DNA of 64,000 nucleotides from Streptomyces sp. NRRL F-5727. Its GTDB lineage: Bacteria; Actinomycetota; Actinomycetes; Streptomycetales; Streptomycetaceae. Below, in pieces: positions 39,448-47,073 of this stretch. The notes beneath the pieces were generated by a model. It saw only the letters and a list, made by a program, of their open reading frames with translations. It searched no databases and was not told where the DNA came from. The stretch is from the NCBI RefSeq assembly GCF_000719555.1, contig NZ_JOGX01000025.1, positions 1 through 64,000 of the forward strand, read 5' to 3'. Numbering within the stretch: position 1 is the stretch's first letter; each line of letters opens with the position of its first letter. A program made the translations under genes and the position numbers.

Positions 39448-40185
39448 TGGGTCGTGCTCCCTTCACAGCAGGGGGTAGGAACGGCCCGAACCGAGGCCCC
39501 GGTGTTCCCGCACCGGGGCCTCACGCCGTTTGGAACCAACCGGCTCCCCTCAACCCCGCCCGTACGGCACCCCACGCAGGGGACCGGACGGGCGGAGGAG
39601 GCAACCGGCCGCAGCCGTCGAGCGGCCGCGGCAGTCAGATGACGCGTTAGGCATGGCCACTCCGCCGGTCCAGCGGCAGCAGCGCCCAGGGTCTTAAGCG
39701 CTTCACGTCGGCCTCCAAAGGGCGGACATGGTGCGTGGCGTAGGTGGCGATCTCTGCCCTTGTCTCACCGCACGTCGAGGACTCTCGGCCGGCCCCGGAG
39801 GGCGACGGGAGCAAGGTGCTTGCTGCTCGTGCGGCAGGGCCTGCGGCTTGTCGCAGATGCCTGTCGTTCTGTGTGTCCACTGTTCAGTTCTCAACCGTGA
39901 CGGGCGCTTCCTTCGCGGCCGTTTCACGGGCCTCTCCGGGCGCTGGGCAGCACGACTCACCAAGCCGAAGCTCAATGAGGTACATGTACTACCTGTTCCT
40001 CATCATGCGGAGAAGGATTCGCACCGTCAAGTCCCTTGGCTCTTTGGTGGTTGCGAGTCCGTCCCGCTTGATGAGTCCAGCTTGGCTTGATCAGGGCAGA
40101 CGTAGGACTCCGCGCATGTACGGCTCCAGGACGTCTTGGCTACGGTGAAGTCGTCCCAAGTCGTCCCACCGGGGGAGCCCACGGC
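39448..40185. promoter_or_regulatory. Divergent regulatory region of the AICE (738 nt)
   Basis: No convincing gene. It must hold the promoter of the leftward transfer operon and that of the rightward XRE-Nudix operon. Visible features: a strong hairpin at 39493-39522, the palindrome GTACATGTAC at 39980-39989 within an AGGTA/TACCT pair, and a doubled AGTCGTCCCA at 40150-40167 just before the XRE start. Confidence 0.6.
39493..39522. terminator. Hairpin upstream of the transfer operon
   Basis: GAGGCCCCGGTG (39493-39504) and CACCGGGGCCTC (39511-39522) form a perfect 12-bp stem with a 6-nt loop. It could insulate the operon or act as a leader attenuator for it. Confidence 0.55.
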
Positions 40186-40956
40186 ATGGCCAATGAACGC
40201 TTACGCGGCGCGATCATCGAGCGCGGCATGACCCTGGACGAGGTGGCCGAACGGCTCGGGGTGTCGGCGAAGACGGTGGAGCGCTGGATCAACGACCCCA
40301 AGCGCCAGCCGTACCGCCGCTTCAAGTACGCGACGGCATCACTCCTGCAGCGGGAGGTGTCCTACCTCTGGCCGGAGGAGCGGACGTCAGCCGAGGTCAC
40401 GGAGGCGGGTAGCGCCGAACTGGTCCAGCTGTACCCGCACCGTTCCGTTGTGCCGAACCGACTGTGGCCACAGCTCTACGCCGGCGCTCGGCGGCACTTC
40501 GACGTCCTGGTCTACTCAGGCTTCTGGCTCACCGAGGACGCCGCCTTCCACCAGGTGGTGAAGGAGAAGTCCTCCGACGGCGTCCCGATCAGGTTCATGC
40601 TCGGCGACCCCGACTCGGCCGCGGTCGCAGTGCGCGGGGCCGACGAGGGGATCGGGGGTGCCATGGCCAGCAAGATTCGCAACGCGCTGGTCAACTACGC
40701 GCCGTTGTTCGGGCTCCCCGGAGTCGAGTTCCGGCTCCACTCGACCACGCTCTACAACTCCATCTACCGGTCCGACGACGCGATGCTCGCCAACGGGCAC
40801 CTGTACGGCGTCGGCGCCTACATGGCCCCCGTCCTGCACCTCCAGCGCGTTCCCGGCGGCGAGCTGTTCGACGCTTACACGGAGAGCGTGGAACGGGTCT
40901 GGGAGAGCGCCCGACCGATCTCCTCCCCGACGGACCTCGGAGGCACAGACGCATGA
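40186..40956 (+). CDS. XRE-type DNA-binding regulator with PLD-like C-terminal domain
   Basis: 256 residues. HTH at about 5-45: IIERGMTLDEVAERLGVSAKTVERW. The C-terminal 160 residues (VVPNRLWPQLYAGARRHFDVLVYSGFWL, then LHSTTLYNSIYRSDDAMLANGHLYG) resemble phospholipase D-like folds without an intact HKD motif. Codon 6 is TTA (40201-40203), so translation needs the bldA tRNA. GGGGGAG precedes the ATG, and the stop overlaps the Nudix start (ATGA). Likely controls element maintenance or immunity. Confidence 0.85.
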   Translation: MANERLRGAIIERGMTLDEVAERLGVSAKTVERWINDPKRQPYRRFKYATASLLQREVSYLWPEERTSAEVTEAGSAELVQLYPHRSVVPNRLWPQLYAGARRHFDVLVYSGFWLTEDAAFHQVVKEKSSDGVPIRFMLGDPDSAAVAVRGADEGIGGAMASKIRNALVNYAPLFGLPGVEFRLHSTTLYNSIYRSDDAMLANGHLYGVGAYMAPVLHLQRVPGGELFDAYTESVERVWESARPISSPTDLGGTDA

Positions 40957-41426
40957 CCCGGATCGACTACTTCCGCGACCCGAAAGCCCCGAAAGCGAAC
41001 TCGGTGGTCCCGTCGGTCACCGTCGTCGTCCGCGACGGCGGCGGGCGGCTCCTGCTCATCCACAGGACCGACAACGGCCTGTGGGCACTACCGGGCGGCG
41101 GGCACGACATCGGAGAGCGGATCGGTGACACAGCCGTGCGCGAGGTCGAGGAGGAGACCGGGGTCGCGGTCGAGGTCGAGGGCATCGTCGGGCTCTACAC
41201 AGACCCGGAGCACGTCCTCGCGTACGACGACGGCGAGGTGCGCCAGCAGTTCTCCATCTGCTTCCGGGCCAAGCCGGTCGGCGGTTCCCTCCGTACGAGC
41301 AGCGAATCGAAGGAGGTCCGCTGGGTAGACCCAGCGGACCTCAACGACCTCGACATTCACCCGTCCATGCGCCTTCGCATCCAGCACGGTCTGGATGAGA
41401 CGCGCCGGGACCCCTACATCGGCTGA
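40953..41426 (+). CDS. Nudix hydrolase (Pif-like)
   Basis: 157 residues with a complete Nudix box, GGGHDIGERIGDTAVREVEEETGV (key residues G, E, REVEEE, G near 47-69). In pSAM2 the Nudix protein Pif blocks redundant transfer between donors, and AICEs commonly carry such a gene, so this is the likely counterpart; it could also be a nucleotide-pool enzyme. Translationally coupled to the XRE regulator. Its end overlaps the convergent HD gene by 13 nt. Confidence 0.88.
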   Translation: MTRIDYFRDPKAPKANSVVPSVTVVVRDGGGRLLLIHRTDNGLWALPGGGHDIGERIGDTAVREVEEETGVAVEVEGIVGLYTDPEHVLAYDDGEVRQQFSICFRAKPVGGSLRTSSESKEVRWVDPADLNDLDIHPSMRLRIQHGLDETRRDPYIG

Positions 41427-41980
41427 GCGCCGGCGACCGCGGCCATCCGCAGCTCTACCCGCTCGTTGGCCGCGAAGATCTCCGGTGCCGCCCGCTGAAT
41501 GAACCGGCCCACGATGGTGTCCGGCCCGTACCGCTGCACGATCTCGTCCAGCCGCGCGGCCGGCGTCGTGTGCTCGCCGTCCGGCGTGGTCGTCATGTCG
41601 GAGACGATGAGCGCGTCCACCAGCTCCGGCCGCTCCAGAGCGAACTCGGTCTCCAACTCCTGCCGCAGCCCCCGCTCCTCGGCCTCCAGGAGCGCACACG
41701 AGTGGTGGGCGACGAGCCGGACGACTCGCTCGTCGGCCCCTTCCTGGTCCCGTAGGTACCGGGCCCCGTCGAGCGGGTGGAACCCTGTGGAGGCCAAGGA
41801 CGGGGAGTAGCCGATGTCGTGCAGCACGGCCGCGGCCTCCATCAACTCGGCATCCTTCCCGAGGATTGGGCTCAACGACCGGGCCCGCTTGGCGACCCCA
41901 AGAGAGTGTGCCCAGCGGCGCGGCAACGGCTCGGACAGCAGCGATTCGGAAAGCGAGTACGCCCACTCAGTAAGCCCCAT
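41414..41980 (-). CDS. HD-domain phosphohydrolase
   Basis: 188 residues. Metal ligands of the HD superfamily are visible: RRWAHSLGVAKRAR (His), VLHDIGYSP (His-Asp), and HPLDGARYLRD followed by RLVAHHSC. Substrate unknown; nucleotide or dinucleotide hydrolysis is typical. ATG with no clear ribosome-binding site, 11 nt after the GntR gene, so it probably depends on coupling. It forms a two-gene unit with the regulator. Confidence 0.85.
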   Translation of the reverse strand: MGLTEWAYSLSESLLSEPLPRRWAHSLGVAKRARSLSPILGKDAELMEAAAVLHDIGYSPSLASTGFHPLDGARYLRDQEGADERVVRLVAHHSCALLEAEERGLRQELETEFALERPELVDALIVSDMTTTPDGEHTTPAARLDEIVQRYGPDTIVGRFIQRAAPEIFAANERVELRMAAVAGAQPM

Positions 41981-41991
41981 GAGTGCTAAGG

Positions 41992-42438
41992 CTACGGCTG
42001 CTTGTGTGAGGTGGGGAGGGCGCGCACGGTCCGTCCCTTCCCGTGCGCTGTATCGAGAAGACCGCGACCTTCCATCTGCGCCAACGCGCGGCGTACAGCA
42101 GTGCGTGAAACTGCAAACCGCTCGCAGAGACTTGACTCCGAAGGGTAACGGCTACCGATCGCTAGGTCCTCTTCGAAGATCAGGTTGGTCATGCGGTCAA
42201 GGAGCGGCTGCTGGCTGCCTGCTGAGACGAGGCGCCACCCCAGACCAGGGACAGACGTGACGATGTTCTCTGCCTCGAGAGTCTTGAGTGCGCGGCGGAT
42301 CGTGTTTCGCGAGACTCCGTGCGCCTGCATCAGCTCAGCCTCCGACGGCAGTACCCCCTCCACGCTTCCTTGACTGATCGCCGTACGCAGTGCGTCGGCA
42401 ATGAGTAGAAATGTTCCGCGAGGACTGGGTTGAGACAT
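41992..42438 (-). CDS. Regulator made of two GntR-type winged helices
   Basis: 148 residues consisting of two DNA-binding domains and no effector domain. The first is residues 8-70 (LPSEAELMQAHGVSRNTIRRAL) and the second 78-142 (YPSESSLCERFAVSRTAVRRAL). Ordinary GntR proteins have one HTH plus a ligand domain, so this is a tandem duplication. AGAGGGGG precedes the ATG. It is divergent from the HEPN gene, and palindromes in the shared region could be its operators. Confidence 0.88.
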   Translation of the reverse strand: MSQPSPRGTFLLIADALRTAISQGSVEGVLPSEAELMQAHGVSRNTIRRALKTLEAENIVTSVPGLGWRLVSAGSQQPLLDRMTNLIFEEDLAIGSRYPSESSLCERFAVSRTAVRRALAQMEGRGLLDTAHGKGRTVRALPTSHKQP

Positions 42439-42554
42439 GCGGACCCCCTCTCAGGCTGTGTGCCCAGACTAAGCCTCCCATGGCCTGCCCTGGGGCGCGG
42501 AGTTGAAGGTGCCGAACGGTCTTGTTGAGTGGGCGTAAACAGGCGCGATCGAAG

Positions 42555-42577
42555 GGTATGTAGGCATACCATGCCTA
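42555..42577. promoter_or_regulatory. Overlapping operator-like palindromes before the HEPN gene
   Basis: GGTATG-TAGG-CATACC (42555-42570) overlaps TAGGCATACCATGCCTA (42561-42577), which ends directly before the ATG at 42579. A protein bound here would block initiation. The divergent double-GntR protein is the natural candidate. Confidence 0.55.
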
Positions 42578-42578
42578 G

Positions 42579-44159
42579 ATGAGCGAAAGCCGGAACGCAG
42601 AGGACTCCTTCGGGGCGCGGATTGAGTACCTTCAATCCATGCTTGGGGAGCGATTCGTGTCGTGGTTCTTTGGGGACTTCGACGGTCCTACTCCGGAGCA
42701 GGTTTCAGTAATGGAGTGGATTCGATCCAATGCGTGGATCGAGCGGCGTGAAGAAGTTCTCTGGGTGTGGGGTTCTCTGCTCCGTGCCCCATCGGAGGAA
42801 GCCCCATCAATAGTTCATCAGCTTCGGGAGTTCATGGGATCCAGCGGTGGTGACGATGAATTTGACTGCTCAGAAGGTGATGCTCTGCAGCGGGCGCTTT
42901 GCCGCCTGACTGTGCAGTCGTTCGGTGAACTTCTGATCTATGAGCACACTGGTTTCAAACTCAGTACGGAATTCGGATCCCAGGCTTATCGTTCTGCAAT
43001 CGCCGCGATTCGGGAAGATCCAGATCTTCCTTTCTCTGGTGACGTGGCAGAGATGGATCCGCTCTACATGTCTCTGACTCTCGGGTCTGTGGGAATGCTA
43101 CAGCTTGCCATCGTTCCGGAAAGTCTGATGTACGCGGCTTGGAGTCTAGTCAACCTCAAGATGAAGGCTCCAACCCTCGGGGATCTTGTTGCGGAGATTC
43201 CATCAGTTATCGCTGGAGCGCGGCAAGGGTTCACCCGATCCAAGATGCCTGGCCTGGGAGTTGCTTCGTTGAGCGGCATCGTGGGCCCCCCTGGCGTCTC
43301 AGTCCCTCTCCCTTGGGGGACGCTGCGTAGTGCCCACGGGAGCGAACACCCTTGGCAGCCTCCGCAAACCGGTCTCAATTCTGTCCGGACGATTCACCAT
43401 GAGGATGGTCGAGAAGTATCGATCTATGACCGCGGAGACGTAGTACTTTCGACCGACATTACAGTGGGATGCCGGTACTTCACTGTGGATGAGGGCTCAG
43501 AAGCTGAAATCCCTGCTCCAGGGAGGAAAGCTGCAGAGATCTTGAGCGAGCGGATTGAAGTCGCGAGGCTGGCGTTTCTCTTGGCTTGGGGTGGCGAAGA
43601 CGTGCCGGTTCTGGTGCCGGCGTGGTCGCGGATTGTCGTTCCGATTCGCCCCGGAGATTCGTGGGGGATAACCGATCTGAGCCAGTTCGCTTTCAGAACG
43701 CCTACGGAAGTTACGCAAGAATTCATGAGCGAGTGGGGTGAATGGATCTATCGCCTTGGTGGCGTTAATTTTCGAAGAATCTCATTGGCGGCTCAAAGGC
43801 TCTTGCGTGCCTCCGCGGAGCGTAGGGATCCTCAAGATGCACTCGTTGACGCGGTAATTGCCTGGGAGTCGCTCTTTGGGAGTGAAACAGAGATCTCGTT
43901 CAAAATCTCTGCGTCGCTTGCTCTGTTGATTTGCAGCACTGGGGAAGAGCGTGTCAAGTTCAGGAAGAGAGCCGCGGAGATTTATAGCATGAGGAGCAGA
44001 CTCGTTCACGGAGCTGAGGTGAATGCAGGTCAGATTTCCGACGCGAGCCGTGAAGCCATCAGGGTAGGGCGGCAGGCGCTGCGTGCCCTGGTGCGCGACC
44101 GTCCAGACTTGATCGACATGACAAGCGCGGAGCGGGCAACCACGCTCATCCTGAGGTGA
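42579..44159 (+). CDS. ApeA-like HEPN-domain protein, probable defence cargo
   Basis: 526 residues. The C-terminal 130 residues match Apea-type HEPN domains: ALVDAVIAWESLFG, the KISASLALLIC helix and MRSRLVHG, where Arg472 and His477 form the Rx4H RNase motif. The N-terminal 380 residues are not recognised. Base composition is clearly AT-richer than all neighbours, pointing to separate acquisition. It lies alone between the regulator and attR, the usual cargo position. No ribosome-binding site is seen, so it may be leaderless. A HEPN RNase acting in abortive infection is the best guess, not proven. Confidence 0.82.
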   Translation: MSESRNAEDSFGARIEYLQSMLGERFVSWFFGDFDGPTPEQVSVMEWIRSNAWIERREEVLWVWGSLLRAPSEEAPSIVHQLREFMGSSGGDDEFDCSEGDALQRALCRLTVQSFGELLIYEHTGFKLSTEFGSQAYRSAIAAIREDPDLPFSGDVAEMDPLYMSLTLGSVGMLQLAIVPESLMYAAWSLVNLKMKAPTLGDLVAEIPSVIAGARQGFTRSKMPGLGVASLSGIVGPPGVSVPLPWGTLRSAHGSEHPWQPPQTGLNSVRTIHHEDGREVSIYDRGDVVLSTDITVGCRYFTVDEGSEAEIPAPGRKAAEILSERIEVARLAFLLAWGGEDVPVLVPAWSRIVVPIRPGDSWGITDLSQFAFRTPTEVTQEFMSEWGEWIYRLGGVNFRRISLAAQRLLRASAERRDPQDALVDAVIAWESLFGSETEISFKISASLALLICSTGEERVKFRKRAAEIYSMRSRLVHGAEVNAGQISDASREAIRVGRQALRALVRDRPDLIDMTSAERATTLILR

Positions 44160-44171
44160 ATTGCCTTGCCT

Positions 44172-44213
44172 GGTGGACGAGGTGTGGACGGATTACGCGA
44201 CTAGGGTCCACAC
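44172..44213. promoter_or_regulatory. Candidate integrase arm-binding sites, right end
   Basis: TGGACG occurs at 44174-44179 and 44185-44190, 11 bp apart as in the left-end pair, and an inverted copy GGTCCACAC follows at about 44205-44213. They lie between the HEPN gene and attR. Confidence 0.5.
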
Positions 44214-44265
44214 GTTTCGCATCCTGCCTGGTGGGGCGGCTGTGCCTGCACTCAATGCCAGAGGT

Positions 44266-44317
44266 CTGTAAATCCGTCGGCTTAGCCTACCCAGGTTCGA
44301 ATCCTGGCGTCGCCACG
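44266..44317. repeat. attR (52-bp direct repeat)
   Basis: A perfect copy of 27778-27829. It is the displaced 3' part of the chromosomal tRNA-Tyr gene and cannot fold as a tRNA without its 5' half. Confidence 0.95.
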
Positions 44318-44321
44318 TGAA

Positions 44322-44353
44322 GAAGGTCCCCGGTGTTCGCACCGGGGACCTTC
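44322..44353. terminator. Original tRNA-Tyr terminator, now beyond attR
   Basis: GAAGGTCCCCGGTG (44322-44335), loop TTCG, then the complement at 44340-44353: a 14-bp perfect stem just past attR. It can also end the minus-strand SDR gene. Confidence 0.75.
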
Positions 44354-44379
44354 ACTCGTTTCCGGGGGCGGGCCCGCGG

Positions 44380-45036
44380 TCAGTTGCCGGCCACGTCCGT
44401 GACCGCGACCGTGACCGGGGTCGAGCCCGAGACCAGTTCCAGGGTCAGGCCGGCGGTGCCGGGGGAGTCCACCAGTTCGGCGAGGACCGCGGCCACGTCG
44501 TCGCGGGGGACGGGGCCGCGCCCCGTGGCGGCCTCCAAGCGGACCAGGCCCGTGCCGGCGTCGTTCGTGAGCATGCCGGGGCGCAGGATCGTCCACTCCA
44601 GGCCCGGGCGGGCCCGGACGGCGTCGTCCGCCGCGCCCTTCGCCCGCAGGTAGACGTCGAAGACGCCGTCGCCCGGGTGGTGGGCGTCCGCGCCCATCGA
44701 CGAGACGACCACGAAGCGCCGGACCCCGGCCCGCTCCGCCGCGTCCGCGAACAGGACCGCCGCCGCCCGGTCCACCGTCTCCTTGCGGGCGGCCCCGCTG
44801 TCCGGGCCCGCGCCCGCCGCGAAGACAGCCGCGTCCGCGCCCCGCAGGACCTCCGCGACCTCCTCCACCGACGCCGACTCCAGATCCAGCACGACGGGCT
44901 CCGCGCCCGCCGCCCGCAGGGCCTCCGCCTGCTCCTGGCGGCGGATCAGCCCGACCGCCTCGTGTCCGCCCGCCGAGAGCAGCCGCTCCAGGCGCAGGGC
45001 GATCTGACCGTGTCCTCCAGCGATGACGATGCGCAT
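44380..45036 (-). CDS. Atypical SDR family NAD(P)-binding protein
   Basis: 218 residues. The N-terminal nucleotide-binding motif is IAGGHGQIALRL (GGxGxI) and the fold continues with VVLDLES and FVVVSSMGADAHHP; WTILRPGMLTND is typical of the SDR5/NmrA-like group. These often act as NAD(P)H-binding epimerases, reductases or sensors. First chromosomal gene right of the AICE. It lies 16 nt downstream of the amidohydrolase gene and may be co-transcribed. Confidence 0.87.
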   Translation of the reverse strand: MRIVIAGGHGQIALRLERLLSAGGHEAVGLIRRQEQAEALRAAGAEPVVLDLESASVEEVAEVLRGADAAVFAAGAGPDSGAARKETVDRAAAVLFADAAERAGVRRFVVVSSMGADAHHPGDGVFDVYLRAKGAADDAVRARPGLEWTILRPGMLTNDAGTGLVRLEAATGRGPVPRDDVAAVLAELVDSPGTAGLTLELVSGSTPVTVAVTDVAGN

Positions 45037-45052
45037 GGTCCGACCGTACGGC

Positions 45053-46312
45053 TCAGCGGGCCGCCGGGCCTCCCGGGTCGGTCCTGGCCTGGCGGGGCAG
45101 GTCGAGGGCGGCCGCCGAGTCGCAGTACTCCCGCACCGCGCTCGTCCGCGCCACCACCCGCCCCCGGTGCACCACGATCCGGCTGTACGCCAGCGACAGC
45201 ACGCCCGCGAGCCGCTCGCCCCGCACCGCCACCAGCTCCGCCGGGAAGCCGGCCTCCACGCGCACCTCCGGAAGGCCCATCGCCTGCCGCGCGGCGGAGC
45301 TCACCGCCCCGTACGCCTCCGCCGGTTCCAGCCCGCCCAGCGAGGCCAGCAGGAACGCCGCCTCCAGCGGGTCCCCGCGCCCCACCGGGTTCGCCGTGTC
45401 CCGCAGCGAGCCGCTGCCGGCCGCCAGCCGCACCCCCGCCGACCGCAGCAGCCGCACCGGGGCCGTACCCCGCCGCTCCGTCCCCGCGCAGCCGCCCTGC
45501 GGCAGACAGACCACCGTCACGCCCGCCGCCGCCAGCCGGTCCGCCGCCCGGCCCGCCACGTCCTCCGGCAGCCGGGCGAGCCCCGCGCACGGGCCGATCG
45601 CCACCCCGGGCCGCAGCCCGCCCGCCATCGCCGCGAACCGGGCGAGCCGCGCCGGGTCGTCGCCGTCCGTGTGCAGGTCCACCGGCACCCCGTGCTCGGC
45701 CGCGACCTCCAGGACCGCCTCCACGTACCCCGCCGGGTCCGGGTCCAGGTCCGGGCAGCCGCCGACCACCCCGGCGCCCATCTTCACCGCGTCCCGCAGC
45801 ATCGCGAGCCCGTCCGCGCCCGCCGCCCCGGTGAGCAGCCGGGGCACCGCCACGGCCGTCAGGTCCGCCAGGCCGCGCAGCGAGCGCCGGGCCTGGAGGA
45901 CCGCCTCCAGCGGGCCGAGCGCGTCCACGCCGCCGATCCGCACATGCGCCCGCAGCGCGGTCGCCCCGTGCCCGAGCTGGAGCAGCGCCGCCTCGGTGGC
46001 CCGCCGCTGCACCTCCTCGGGGGCGTACGAGACCGGGCCCGGGCTCTCGGCGGAGAGGGCCGTGTCGGCGTGGGCGTGCGGCTCGGCCGGCGCCGGCAGC
46101 AGCAGATGGCCGGCCAGGTCCACCCGGGCGCCGGCGGTGCTCAGGCTCCCCGCGGTGCCGACGGCCTCGATCCGGCCCCGGACCAGCCGCACGTCCACGG
46201 TCCGTCCGTCGGTCAGCCGCGCGTTCGACAGCAGGAGCGAGTGCGCGTCCTCGGTGGCCGCGCGCCCCCCGTCGTCCGAGGGCTGACGGGGCTGCTTGCT
46301 GTCGGCCGACAT
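45053..46312 (-). CDS. Amidohydrolase-superfamily protein (cytosine deaminase-like)
   Basis: 419 residues. It has LAGHLLLPAPAEPHAHADTAL with the metal HxH, VDLHTDGDDP and a late GSGSLRDTANPVGRGDP carrying the catalytic Asp. The pattern is closest to cytosine deaminase/NtrF-type amidohydrolases, but the usual substrate residues cannot be checked here. ATG at 46312 chosen because GAGGAGCC precedes it; a longer frame to 46672 runs across the tRNA-Thr gene and is rejected. Confidence 0.88.
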   Translation of the reverse strand: MSADSKQPRQPSDDGGRAATEDAHSLLLSNARLTDGRTVDVRLVRGRIEAVGTAGSLSTAGARVDLAGHLLLPAPAEPHAHADTALSAESPGPVSYAPEEVQRRATEAALLQLGHGATALRAHVRIGGVDALGPLEAVLQARRSLRGLADLTAVAVPRLLTGAAGADGLAMLRDAVKMGAGVVGGCPDLDPDPAGYVEAVLEVAAEHGVPVDLHTDGDDPARLARFAAMAGGLRPGVAIGPCAGLARLPEDVAGRAADRLAAAGVTVVCLPQGGCAGTERRGTAPVRLLRSAGVRLAAGSGSLRDTANPVGRGDPLEAAFLLASLGGLEPAEAYGAVSSAARQAMGLPEVRVEAGFPAELVAVRGERLAGVLSLAYSRIVVHRGRVVARTSAVREYCDSAAALDLPRQARTDPGGPAAR

Positions 46313-46519
46313 CGGGCTCCTCACCAAGTCACCAAGATCGAGATCACGCAGCGTGGGGGAGAGCCTAGGGGTGGGCGCCGCCGCCTTCGAGGAGGAGCGC
46401 AATAGTCGTACCGATGAGTCCACGAGTGGCGTACGGGGCGGGGGTGGCGGCCTGCCAGGTCGCCCGGGCGAAACGGATTTGGGTGATGGGCCGCAGACCG
46501 TGTAATGTCTTCCTCGCTC

Positions 46520-46592
46520 GCCCCAATAGCTCAGTCGGCAGAGCGTCTCCATGGTAAGGAGAAGGTCTACGGTTCGATTCCGTATTGGGGCT
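46520..46592 (+). tRNA. tRNA-Thr (anticodon GGT)
   Basis: 73 nt; acceptor GCCCCAA pairs with TTGGGGC, D-arm GCTC...GAGC, anticodon GGT at 46553-46555, T-loop TTCGATT. No CCA encoded. Confidence 0.95.
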
Positions 46593-46636
46593 CTGGTGCC
46601 GGGAATCCCGCCTTCGGGCGGGCCTCCTGACATCAA

Positions 46637-46709
46637 AGCGGTGTAGCTCAGTCGGTAGAGCAAGCGGCTCATAATCGCTGTGTCACCGGTTCAAGTCCGG
46701 TCACCGCTA
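46637..46709 (+). tRNA. tRNA-Met (anticodon CAT, elongator)
   Basis: 73 nt; acceptor AGCGGTG pairs perfectly with CACCGCT, anticodon CAT at 46670-46672, T-loop TTCAAGT. The fully paired first base pair and lack of three GC pairs at the anticodon stem base indicate the elongator form. Confidence 0.93.
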
Positions 46710-46715
46710 CACACG

Positions 46716-46751
46716 GTAGCCGATTGTGGGGTCGGTCCTGCGATCGGCTAC
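46716..46751. terminator. Hairpin after tRNA-Met
   Basis: GTAGCCGAT (46716-46724) pairs with ATCGGCTAC (46743-46751) and is followed by a short pyrimidine tract. It probably ends the tRNA transcript before rpmG. Confidence 0.55.
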
Positions 46752-46825
46752 TCTTTCATGCTCCCCCAAACTTTCGAGGGCGGGGGTGCGACCATCCATC
46801 CATCCGTCCGTCAAGGAGCACTCAC

Positions 46826-46990
46826 GTGGCTGCCACCGACGTCCGCCCGAAGATCACGCTGGCCTGCGTGGAGTGCAAGGAGCGGAACTACATCACCAAG
46901 AAGAACCGGCGTAACAACCCGGACCGTCTTGAGATGAAGAAGCACTGCCCCCGCTGCAACTCGCACACCGCGCACCGCGAGACGCGCTAA
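46826..46990 (+). CDS. rpmG: 50S ribosomal protein L33 (zinc-binding form)
   Basis: 54 residues: [21 protein letters not shown] and [19 protein letters not shown], with two CxxC pairs that bind zinc. Streptomyces also has a Cys-free paralogue made in zinc starvation; this is the Cys-containing one. GTG start with AAGGAG. Placement before had genes and secE-nusG is standard for the genus. Confidence 0.97.
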
Positions 46991-47001
46991 TCAGGCTCGT
47001 T

Positions 47002-47035
47002 CACGAGGCCGTCCCCACCCGGGGGCGGCCTCGTG
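47002..47035. terminator. Hairpin between rpmG and hadA
   Basis: CACGAGGCC (47002-47010) and GGCCTCGTG (47027-47035) pair, with further C/G pairing inside. It ends 38 nt before the hadA start, so it may be a terminator or a leader hairpin. Confidence 0.6.
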
Positions 47036-47073
47036 GCGTTTGTCGGCAACAAATCACAGGAGGTATCGAGTCC

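Larger units (their letters stand above)
27778..44317. mobile_element. Integrative and conjugative element (AICE) in tRNA-Tyr
   Basis: About 16.5 kb between perfect 52-bp direct repeats. It holds every module of a classical actinomycete AICE: tyrosine integrase and Xis next to attL, a prim-pol plus P4-like Rep pair for replication, an FtsK/TraB translocase for double-stranded DNA transfer, Spd-like small proteins for spread, and regulators plus a Nudix hydrolase at the other end. Cargo is one AT-richer HEPN-domain gene by attR. Nothing essential looks broken, so it may be functional. Confidence 0.93.

Noticed and set aside
39744..40148. 134-residue frame in the AICE regulatory gap
   Set aside because: Biased composition, overlapping alternatives on both strands and no ribosome-binding site; treated as non-coding.
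44266..44317. Possible second tRNA-Tyr gene at attR
   Set aside because: Only the 3' half from the anticodon loop on is present; no acceptor 5' strand or D-arm. It is the displaced att fragment.
45053..46672. Longer amidohydrolase starting at 46672
   Set aside because: It would run over tRNA-Thr and part of tRNA-Met; the ATG at 46312 has a good ribosome-binding site.
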